Assembly (NCBI GenBank): GCA_021927905.1
Contig: BLLK01000058.1
Location: forward strand, 1-64,000
Direction of reading: 5' to 3'
DNA length: 64,000 nucleotides
From: Chaetoceros tenuissimus
Lineage: Eukaryota; Bacillariophyta; Thalassiosirophyceae; Chaetocerotales; Chaetocerotaceae
Below the pieces are notes generated by a model, which saw nothing but the letters and a program-made list of their open reading frames with translations, searched no databases and was not told where the DNA came from. The stretch's first letter is position 1. Every line of letters begins with the position of its first letter. Below, piece after piece: positions 30,801-42,800 of this stretch. The translations under genes and the position numbers were made by a program.

Positions 30801-33800
30801 ATCTGATTGGCAGTCGTGTGTGAGCTCCGCAAAGAATGGACTTTGTCAAAAATGTAAAAGTAAATGCTTTGCACCGATCTCTGAAAGTCCAAGTGCTGCA
30901 CCTACTATATCTTCAAGTCCTACGTCAAGCCCAACAATTGCATCCTGTTCTGCATTCGATCTTTCAAGTGGTATTGATGAGTGTGAAGATTGCAAGAAAT
31001 GTTTAGAAACATGCAATACCAAAAAGTGTGGCTCATTGCAGAGTGAAAAAGAGTGGGAATCTTGCTTGTCTGCAGCTAAGGGAAATTGTGATTGCGACGA
31101 CACTTGCTTGAAGCATACCACACAAGCACCTTCTGTGTCGCCTACTTCATCTGCAATGCCTACGTTGGGAGTTATGTGTACAGCAGAGGAACTAGCTTCT
31201 GGTATTTGTCCTGATTGTGATACATGCCTTGTTTGGTGCGACAGCAATTGCGGATACTATAACAATGATGTCATTGCTTCTTGGAATAATTGCCTTGATA
31301 ATCTCTCCAAAGAGTGCAATTTTATGTGTCTTGAAAAGTGTAAAATTCGAACAAGAAGTCCATCATTACCACCTGGACACACAGCGGCACCAACATCATT
31401 TCAAGAAAGTATCAAGACTTCAGCTCCGACGCTTTCCCCAACAAGAGACCCATATTGTTCTGCTACCCAACTTTCCACAGGGGAGTGTAACGACTGTGCG
31501 AGCTGTCTAAAAGCTTGTGACGAAGATACTTGCGAAGGTGCTTCATCACTTTCTTCATGGGAATCTTGCCTTGAAAATATGATGGCAAAATGTTACATTA
31601 ATTGCTTCGATGATTGCAGTAGTCCAATTGAACCATCTGCTCCAGCTCCATCTTCTGGTAAAGAGCCAACTGCACCTACTGTAGACAAGGAACCATCTGC
31701 TCCAGCTCCATCTCCATCTTCTGGTAAAGAGCCGACATCACCTTCTGCGCCTTCTGTAGACAAGGAACCATCTGCTCCAGCTCCATCCCCAGCTTCTGGT
31801 AAAGAGCCAACTGCGCCTTCTGTAGACAAGGAACCATCAGCTCCATCTCCAGCTTCGGGTAAAGAGCCAACATCACCTTCTGCACCTACTGTAGACAAGG
31901 AACCATCTGCTCCAGCTCCATCTCCATCTTCTGGTAAAGAGCCAACTGCGCCTTCTGTAGACAAGGAACCATCAGCTCCAGCTCCAGCTTCGGGTAAAGA
32001 GCCAACATCACCTTCTGCACCTACTGTAGACAAGGAACCATCTGCTCCAGCTCCATCTCCATCTTCTGGTAAAGAGCCAACTGCACCTTCTGCGCCTACC
32101 TCAGATGGTACACCTGATCACGATTGTGCTCCTGAGTTTAGTGATAAGTTCTGCTTGATGCCAATGGACGGAGACTTGTCTTCTCAATCAGTTGGAACAG
32201 CCACATTTGTTGTTACTACTGTTGGTGATCAATCGTTCAAGTGGAGTTTGAAGATTGATAATTTTGTCGATGATGTTTCAGATATTCTTGATGACTCGGA
32301 TCATAATATCAAGGTATACTTTGGCAACTCTCCACCAGAGGTTGATCCAGACAAGTTTGAATACCAATACAGCGATAACTTGCCATTTCCAAGTACTGAT
32401 AAGGACCTAGTAGCAAAGGGAGACCTAGGATGCAGTGACGAATTGTACATAGTTTTGTACCTTGAAGGAGAGGCGAAGAACTATGGACCAGTAATGGCGA
32501 TGCCATGCGGAGATGTCGACACATCTGGTAATGTGTCTACTTTTACCGATAATGAGAATGAGAGTGGTGGCGTGATTTCATATGTTGCTCCAGCTTGTGA
32601 GCATTGTGAGTCTATGGGAGAAACTGCAGCACCTGTTCTTTCTCCATCTTCTGGTAAAGAGCCAACATCACCTTCTGCACCTACTGTAGACAAGGAACCA
32701 TCTGCTCCAGCTCCATCTCCATCTTCTGGTAAAGAGCCGACATCACCTTCTGCGCCTTCTGTAGACAAGGAACCATCTGCTCCAGCTCCATCTCCATCTT
32801 CTGGTAAAGAGCCAACATCACCTTCTGCGCCTTCTGTAGACAAGGAACCATCTGCTCCAGCTCCATCTCCATCTACTGGTAAAGAGCCGACATCACCTTC
32901 TGTAGACAAGGAACCATCAGCTCCAGCTTCATCTCCATCTTCTGGTAAAGAGCCAACATCACCTTCTGCACCTACTGTAGACAAGGAACCATCTGCTCCA
33001 GCTCCATCTCCATCTACTGGTAAAGAGCCAACTGCGCCTTCTGTAGACAAGGAACCATCTGCTCCATCTCCATCTACTGGTAAAGAGCCAACATCACCTT
33101 CTGCACCTACTGTAGACAAGGAACCATCTGCTCCAGCTCCATCTCCATCTTCTGGTAAAGAGCCAACTGCACCTTCTGCGCCTACCTCAGATGGTACACC
33201 TGATCACGATTGTGCTCCTGAGTTTAGTGATAAGTTCTGCTTGATGCCAATGGACGGAGACTTGTCTTCTCAATCAGTTGGAACAGCTACATTTGTTGTT
33301 ACTACTGTTGGTGATCAATCGTTCAAGTGGAGTTTGAAGATTGATAATTTTGTCGATGATGTTTCAGATATTCTTGATGACTCGGATCATAATATCAAGG
33401 TATACTTTGGCAACTCTCCACCAGAGGTTGATCCAGACAAGTTTGAATACCAATACAGCGATAACTTGCCATTTCCAAGTACTGATAAGGACCTAGTAGC
33501 AAAGGGAGACCTAGGATGCAGTGACGAATTGTACATAGTTTTGTACCTTGAAGGAGAGGCGAAGAACTATGGACCAGTAATGGCGATGCCATGCGGAGAT
33601 GTCGACACATCTGGTAATGTGTCTACTTTTACCGATAATGAGAATGAGAGTGGTGGCGTGATTTCATATGTTGCTCCAGCTTGTGAGCATTGTGAGTCTA
33701 TGGGAGAAACTGCAGCACCTGTTCTTTCTCCATCTTCTGGTAAAGAGCCAACATCACCTTCTGCACCTACTGTAGACAAGGAACCATCTGCTCCAGCTCC

Positions 33801-36800
33801 ATCTCCATCTTCTGGTAAAGAGCCGACATCACCTTCTGCACCTACTGTAGACAAGGAACCATCTGCTCCAGCTCCATCTCCATCTTCTGGTAAAGAGCCA
33901 ACATCACCTTCTGCGCCTACCTCAGATGGTACACCTGATCACGATTGTGCTCCTGAGTTTAGTGATAAGTTCTGCTTGATGCCAATGGATGGAGACTTGT
34001 CTTCTCAATCAGTTGGAACAGCTACATTTGTTGTTACTACTGTTGGTGATCAATCGTTCAAGTGGAGTTTGAAGATTGATAATTTTGTCGATGATGTTTC
34101 AGATATTCTTGATGACTCGGATCATAATATCAAGGTATACTTTGGCAACTCTCCACCAGAGGTTGATCCAGACAAGTTTGAATACCAATACAGCGATAAC
34201 TTGCCATTTCCAAGTACTGATAAGGACCTAGTAGCAAAGGGAGACCTAGGATGCAGTGACGAATTGTACATAGTTTTGTACCTTGAAGGAGAGGCGAAGA
34301 ACTATGGACCAGTAATGGCGATGCCATGCGGAGATGTCGACACATCTGGTAATGTGTCTACTTTTACCGATAATGAGAATGAGAGTGGTGGCGTGATTTC
34401 ATATGTTGCTCCAGCTTGTGAGCATTGTGAGTCTATGGGAGAAACTGCAGCACCTGTTCTTTCTCCATCTTCTGGTAAAGAGCCAACATCACCTTCTGCA
34501 CCTACTGTAGACAAGGAACCATCTGCTCCAGCTCCATCTCCATCTACTGGTAAAGAGCCAACTGCGCCTTCTGTAGACAAGGAACCATCTGCTCCATCTC
34601 CATCTACTGGTAAAGAGCCGACATCACCTTCTGCACCTACTGTAGACAAGGAACCATCTGCTCCAGCTCCATCTCCATCTTCTGGTAAAGAGCCAACATC
34701 ACCTTCTGCGCCTACCTCAGATGGTACACCTGATCACGATTGTGCTCCTGAGTTTAGTGATAAGTTCTGCTTGATGCCAATGGATGGAGACTTGTCTTCT
34801 CAATCAGTTGGAACAGCCACATTTGTTGTTACTACTGTTGGTGATCAATCGTTCAAGTGGAGTTTGAAGATTGATAATTTTGTCGATGATGTTTCAGATA
34901 TTCTTGATGACTCGGATCATAATATCAAGGTATACTTTGGCAACTCTCCACCAGAGGTTGATCCAGACAAGTTTGAATACCAATACAGCGATAACTTGCC
35001 ATTTCCAAGTACTGATAAGGACCTAGTAGCAAAGGGAGACCTAGGATGCAGTGACGAATTGTACATAGTTTTGTACCTTGAAGGAGAGGCGAAGAACTAT
35101 GGACCAGTAATGGCGATGCCATGCGGAGATGTCGACACATCTGGTAATGTGTCTACTTTTACCGATAATGAGAATGAGAGTGGTGGCATGATTTCATATG
35201 TTGCTCCAGCTTGTGAGCATTGTGAGTCTATGGGAGAAACTGCAGCACCTGTTCTTTCTCCATCTTCTGGTAAAGAGCCAACTTGTCACCATTCTGCACC
35301 TACTGTAGACAAGGAACCATCTGCTCCAGCTCCATCTCCATCTTCTGGTAAAGAGCCGACATCACCTTCTGCACCTACTGTAGACAAGGAACCATCTGCT
35401 CCAGCTCCATCTCCATCTACTGGTAAAGAGCCAACATCACCTTCTGCGCCTTCTGTAGACAAGGAACCATCTGCTCCAGCTCCATCTCCAGCTTCTGGTA
35501 AAGAGCCAACTGCACCTACTGTAGACAAGGAACCATCAGCTCCAGCTCCATCAACACCAAAGTCTCCAAGTGAGCCATCTGGTCCAGCTTCATCTCCTGT
35601 TCCTGATCTTGATTGCTCTGCATCTGATATCAGGGATGGACTTTGTTATTATTGTGACAAGTGTCTCGAAGAGTGCGACGATGGTTGTGGTTTCTCTATG
35701 TTAGAGGAATGTCTAGAGAACCTCTCTGATGAATGCAAAATCAGATGCCGTTCTCCTTGTACCAAGGTTGATTGCAGCCCTGAATTTAGTGATAATTTCT
35801 GTCTGAAGAAGGAAGATGGATCCAGTCTTGGTACTGTAACCTTTGATGTTTTTACTTCAGATGCGCTTTCGTTTAAGTGGAGTTTGAAGATTAATGACTT
35901 TATGGAAGAAATATCAGATCTTCTTGACGACGGGAAGAACAACATCAAAATCTATATCGGAGATGAACCAGATAGCAGCAAACAATCTTTTAATTTGTTC
36001 TTTCAAGACACACTACCTTACGCAGATGACACAAATCTTGTTGCTGAAGGAGAGTTGACATGTGATGATGATCTATACATTGCTATGAATCTTGAGGGTA
36101 TTCCGAAAGAGATTGGTACAATCTATGCTGAACCATGTGACAAGGACAGTTCTGAAACTAATATCTCGGAATTTGAATACCTAGACAAGAATTCAGGAGG
36201 TTACATCAATTTCAAGGCACCATCATGCATTAATTGCCAAGACAGTGAGCCTTCCGAACCTTCTGAGCCATCTGTTCCATCAGCTCCATCTGCACCAACT
36301 CCAACCGTTGACGGCAGTATGAAGAGTGGATCAATCAAGTCAGGATCGATCAAGTCAGGTTCTGATAAGAGCGGATCAATCAAGAGCGGTTCTGAGAAGT
36401 CAGGTTCTGAGAAGTCAGGATCAGATAAGAGTGGATCTGATAAGAGTGGATCAATCAAGTCTGGATCTGATAAGAGCGGATCGAAGAAGTCTGGTGACGA
36501 GCCATCTATCCCATCTGTACCATCAGCTCCAACTGCACCAACACCAACCGTTGACGGCAGTGTGAAGAGTGATAAGTCAGGATCAGAGAAGTCAGGTTCT
36601 GATAAGAGTGGATCAGATAAGAGTGGATCGAAGAAGTCTGGTGACGAGCCATCTGTACCATCAGCTCCAACTGCACCAACTCCAACCGTTGACGGCAGTG
36701 TGAAGAGTGATAAGTCAGGATCAGAGAAGTCAGGTTCTGATAAGATCGGATCTGATAAGAGTGGATCGAAGAAGTCTGGTGACGAGCCATCTGTACCATC

Positions 36801-39800
36801 AGCTCCAACTGCACCAACTCCAACCGTTGATGGCAGTGTGAAGAGTGATAAGTCAGGATCAGATAAGAGTGGATCGAAGAAGTCGGGCTCTGATAAGAGT
36901 GGATCGAAGAAGTCTGGTGACGAGCCATCTATCCCATCTGTACCATCAGCTCCAACTGCACCAACACCAACCGTTGACGGTAGTGTGAAGAGTGATAAGT
37001 CAGGATCAGAGAAGTCAGGTTCTGATAAGAGTGGATCTGATAAGAGTGGATCGAAGAAGTCTGGTGACGAGCCATCTATCCCATCTGTACCATCAGCTCC
37101 AACTGCACCAACTCCAACCGTTGACGGTAGTGTGAAGAGTGGATCTGAGAAGTCAGGATCAGAGAAGACAGGTTCTGATAAGAGCGGATCAATCAAGAGC
37201 GGTTCTGATAAGTCAGGATCTGAGAAGTCAGGAGAAGTCAGGATCGATCAAGTCAGGATCTGATAAGAGCGGATCAATCAAGTCAGGTTCTGATAAGAGT
37301 GGATCGAAGATGTCTGGTGACGAGCCATCTATCCCATCTGTACCATCAGCTCCAACTGCACCAACTGCACCAACACCAACCGTTGACGGCAGTGTGAAGA
37401 GTGGATCTGAGAAGTCAGGATCAGAGAAGTCAGGTTCTGATAAGAGCGGATCAATCAAGAGCGGTTCTGATAAGTCAGGATCTGAGAAGTCAGGATCGAT
37501 CAAGTCAGGATCAGAGAAGTCAGGATCAGATAAGAGTGGATCAATCAAGTCAGGATCAGATAAGAGTGGATCGAAGAAGTCTGGTGACGAGCCATCTATC
37601 CCATCTGTACCATCAGCTCCAACTGCACCAACTCCAACCGTTGACGGCAGTGTGAAGAGTGGATCTGAGAAGTCAGGATCAGAGAAGTCAGGTTCTGATA
37701 AGAGCGGATCAATCAAGAGCGGTTCTGAGAAGTCAGGATCAGAGAAGTCAGGATCAGAGAAGTCAGGATCAATCAAGTCAGGATCTGATAAGAGCGGATC
37801 AATCAAGTCAGGATCTGATAAGAGTGGATCGAAGAAGTCTGGTGACGAGCCATCTATCCCATCTGTACCATCTGTACCATCAGCTCCAACTGCACCAACA
37901 CCAACCGTTGACGGTAGTGTGAAGAGTGGATCTGAGAAGTCAGGATCAGAGAAGTCAGGTTCTGATAAGAGCGGATCAATCAAGAGCGGTTCTGATAAGT
38001 CAGGATCTGAGAAGTCAGGATCGATCAAGTCAGGATCAGAGAAGTCAGGATCAGATAAGAGTGGATCAATCAAGTCAGGATCAGATAAGAGTGGATCGAA
38101 GAAGTCTGGTGACGAGCCATCTATCCCATCTGTACCATCAGCTCCAACTGCACCAACTCCAACCGTTGACGGCAGTGTGAAGAGTGGATCTGAGAAGTCA
38201 GGATCAGAGAAGTCAGGTTCTGATAAGAGCGGATCAATCAAGAGCGGTTCTGAGAAGTCAGGATCAGAGAAGTCAGGATCAGAGAAGTCAGGATCAATCA
38301 AGTCAGGATCTGATAAGAGCGGATCAATCAAGTCAGGATCTGATAAGAGTGGATCGAAGAAGTCTGGTGACGAGCCATCTATCCCATCTGTACCATCTGT
38401 ACCATCAGCTCCAACTGCACCAACACCAACCGTTGACGGTAGTGTGAAGAGTGGATCTGAGAAGTCAGGATCAGAGAAGTCAGGTTCTGATAAGAGCGGA
38501 TCAATCAAGAGCGGTTCTGATAAGTCAGGATCTGAGAAGTCAGGATCGATCAAGTCAGGATCAGAGAAGTCAGGATCAGATAAGAGTGGATCAATCAAGT
38601 CAGGATCAGATAAGAGTGGATCGAAGAAGTCTGGTGACGAGCCATCTATCCCATCTGTACCATCAGCTCCAACTGCACCAACACCAACCGTTGACGGCAG
38701 TGTGAAGAGTGGATCTGAGAAGTCAGGATCAGAGAAGTCAGGTTCTGATAAGAGCGGATCAATCAAGAGCGGTTCTGAGAAGTCAGGATCAATCAAGAGT
38801 GGATCAATCAAGAGTGAATCCATCAAGAGTGGATCAATCAAGTCTGGATCTATCAAGTCAGGATCTGACAAGAGCGGATCAATCAAGAGTGAATCTATCA
38901 AGTCAGGATCAATTAAGAGCGGCAGTGGTTCTCAGAAGTCTGGTGATGAGCCAGTTTCTAGTCCAATTGCATCACCTGTATCTAGTCCTGTTTCAGAACC
39001 AGATATCGACGAAGGTTCTCCATACGTCCCTCCAAGCGGATCTTGCATGCCAGTGGTAGATCGATTCTGTCTTCAGCGTGGAAATCCAAAGAATACACCT
39101 GATGAAGTAGGCACCGTTGTCTTTGATGTTAATGTCAATGGCGATGGTAGTGGATACAAGTGGCAAATGAAGATTGAGAACTTTGACAATAGTGTGAAGA
39201 ACATTCTTAGAGATGTGCAAGAAAATGTCAAGGCTTATGTAGGTACTACAGTTCCTGGAAGCAATGCTGGTAGCTATAATGTGAAGTTCACTGATAGGTT
39301 GAAGTATGTCGAAGGCGGCGACCTTGACATTGTTGTGGAGGGAGAGTTTGAGTGTGGACAAGAGCTTTACTATGCACTTCATCTAGATGAGAATCAAGGA
39401 GAGACTATCTGGGCAATGCCATGTTCCGATGGTAGCTCTGCATCTAGCGCATCAACATTTGCTCCTCATGGACAAGGATGGGGTGGATATTTCCATTACA
39501 ATACACCAGGATGTGACGAGGACTGTTCTCAGGAAGCATCATTACCTGCGCCAGTATCTGCGCCTCAGCCAAGTCCAGTAGCTGCACCTGAGCCAAGTCC
39601 AGTATCTGTACCTGAGGATAAGAGTGGTTCAATCAAATCAGGATCTGAGAAGAGCGGATCAATCAAGAGTGGTTCCATCAAGTCTGGATCTGTGAAGGAA
39701 GATAGCATCAAATCAGGATATAAGAAGAGCGGATCAATCAAGAGTGAATCCATCAAGTCTGGTTCTATCAAGTCTGGTTCTATCAAATCAGGATCTGAGA

Positions 39801-42800
39801 AGAGCGGATCAATCAAGTCTGGATCTATCAAGTCAGGATCTGACAAGAGCGGATCAATTAAGAGTGAATCTATCAAGTCAGGATCAATTAAGAGCGGCAG
39901 TGGTTCTCAGAAGTCTGGTGATGAGCCAGTTTCTAGTCCAATTGCATCACCTGTATCTAGTCCTGTTTCAGAACCAGATATCGACGAAGGTTCTCCATAC
40001 GTCCCTCCAAGCGGATCTTGCATGCCAGTGGTAGATCGATTCTGTCTTCAGCGTGGAAATCCAAAGAATACACCTGATGAAGTAGGCACCGTTGTCTTTG
40101 ATGTTAATGTCAATGGCGATGGTAGTGGATACAAGTGGCAAATGAAGATTGAGAACTTTGACAATAGTGTGAAGAACATTCTTAGAGATGTGCAAGAAAA
40201 TGTCAAGGCTTATGTAGGTACTACAGTTCCTGGAAGCAATGCTGGTAGCTATAATGTGAAGTTCACTGATAGGTTGAAGTATGTCGAAGGCGGCGACCTT
40301 GACGTTGTTGTGGAGGGAGAGTATGAGTGTGGACAAGAGCTTTACTATGCACTTCATCTAGATGAGAATCAAGGAGAGACTATCTGGGCAATGCCATGTT
40401 CCGATGGTAGCTCTGCATCTAGCGCATCAACATTTGCTCCTCATGGACAAGGATGGGGTGGATATTTCCATTACAATACACCAGGATGTGACGAGGACTG
40501 TTCTCAGGAAGCATCATTACCTGCGCCAGTATCTGCGCCTCAGCCAAGTCCAGTAGCTGCACCTGAGCCAAGTCCAGTATCTGTACCTGAGGATAAGAGT
40601 GGTTCAATCAAATCAGGATCTGAGAAGAGCGGATCAATCAAGAGTGGTTCCATCAAGTCTGGATCTATCAAATCAGGATCTGAGAAGAGCGGATCAATCA
40701 AGAGTGGTTCAATCAAGTCTGGATCTGTGAAGGAAGATAGCATCAAATCAGGATATGAGAAGAGCGGATCAATCAAGAGTGAATCCATCAAGTCTGGTTC
40801 TATCAAATCAGGATCTGAGAAGAGCGGATCAATCAAGAGTGGATCAATCAAGTCTGGATCTATCAAGTCAGGATCTGACAAGAGCGGATCAATCAAGAGT
40901 GAATCTATCAAGTCAGGATCAATTAAGAGCGGCAGTGGTTCTCAGAAGTCTGGTGATGAGCCAGTTTCTAGTCCAATTGCATCACCTGTATCTAGTCCTG
41001 TTTCAGAACCAGATATCGACGAAGGTTCTCCATACGTCCCTCCAAGCGGATCTTGCATGCCAGTGGTAGATCGATTCTGTCTTCAGCGTGGAAATCCAAA
41101 GAATACACCTGATGAAGTAGGCACCGTTGTCTTTGATGTTAATGTCAATGGCGATGGTAGTGGATACAAGTGGCAAATGAAGATTGAGAACTTTGACAAT
41201 AGTGTGAAGAACATTCTTAGAGATGTGCAAGAAAATGTCAAGGCTTATGCAGGTACTACAGTTCCTGGAAGCAATGCTGGTAGCTATAATGTGAAGTTCA
41301 CTGATAGGTTGAAGTATGTCGAAGGCGGCGACCTTGACATTGTTGTGGAGGGAGAGTATGAGTGTGGACAAGAGCTTTACTATGCACTTCATCTAGATGA
41401 GAATCAAGGAGAGACTATCTGGGCAATGCCATGTTCCGATGGTAGCTCTGCATCTAGCGCATCAACATTTGCTCTTCATGGACAAGGATGGGGTGGATAT
41501 TTCCATTACAATACACCAGGATGTGACGAGGACTGTTCTCAGGAAGCATCATTAAGTATCTGCCTCCAAGTCCAAGTCAGTGGCATCCTGAGAAGAGCGG
41601 ATCAATCAAGAGTTCCATCAAGTCTGGATCTATCAAATCAGGATCTGAGAAGAGCGGATCAATCAAGAGTGGTTCAATCAAGTCTGGATCTGTGAAGGAA
41701 GATAGCATCAAATCAGGATATGAGAAGAGCGGATCAATCAAGAGTGAATCCATCAAGTCTGGTTCTATCAAATCAGGATCTGAGAAGAGCGGATCAATCA
41801 AAGAGCGGATCTATCAAGTCAGGATCAAGAGCGGATCAATCAAGAGTGAATCTATCAAGTCAGGATCAATTAAGAGCGGCAGTGGTTCTCAGAAGTCTGG
41901 TGATGAGCCAGTTTCTAGTCCAATTGCATCACCTGTATCTAGTCCTGTTTCAGAACCAGATATCGACGAAGGTTCTCCATACGTCCCTCCAAGCGGATCT
42001 TGCATGCCAGTGGTAGATCGATTCTGTCTTCAGCGTGGAAATCCAAAGAATACACCTGATGAAGTAGGCACCGTTGTCTTTGATGTTAATGTCAATGGCG
42101 ATGGTAGTGGATACAAGTGGCAAATGAAGATTGAGAACTTTGACAATAGTGTGAAGAACATTCTTAGAGATGTGCAAGAAAATGTCAAGGCTTATGTAGG
42201 TACTACAGTTCCTGGAAGCAATGCTGGTAGCTATAATGTGAAGTTCACTGATAGGTTGAAGTATGTCGAAGGCGGCGACCTTGACATTGTTGTGGAGGGA
42301 GAGTATGAGTGTGGACAAGAGCTTTACTATGCACTTCATCTAGATGAGAATCAAGGAGAGACTATCTGGGCAATGCCATGTTCCGATGGTAGCTCTGCAT
42401 CTAGCGCATCAACATTTGCTCTTCATGGACAAGGATGGGGTGGATATTTCCATTACAATACACCAGGATGTGACGAGGACTGTTCTCAGGAAGCATCATT
42501 ACCTGCGCCAGTATCTGCGCCTCAGCCAAGTCCAGTAGCTGCACCTGAGCCAAGTCCAGTATCTGTACCTGAGGATAAGAGTGGTTCAATCAAATCAGGA
42601 TCTGAGAAGAGCGGATCAATCAAGAGTGGTTCCATCAAGTCTGGATCTATCAAATCAGGATCTGAGAAGAGCGGATCAATCAAGAGTGGTTCAATCAAGT
42701 CTGGATCTGTGAAGGAAGATAGCATCAAATCAGGATCTGAGAAGAGCGGATCAATCAAGAGTGAATCCATCAAGTCTGGTTCTATCAAGTCTGGTTCTAT

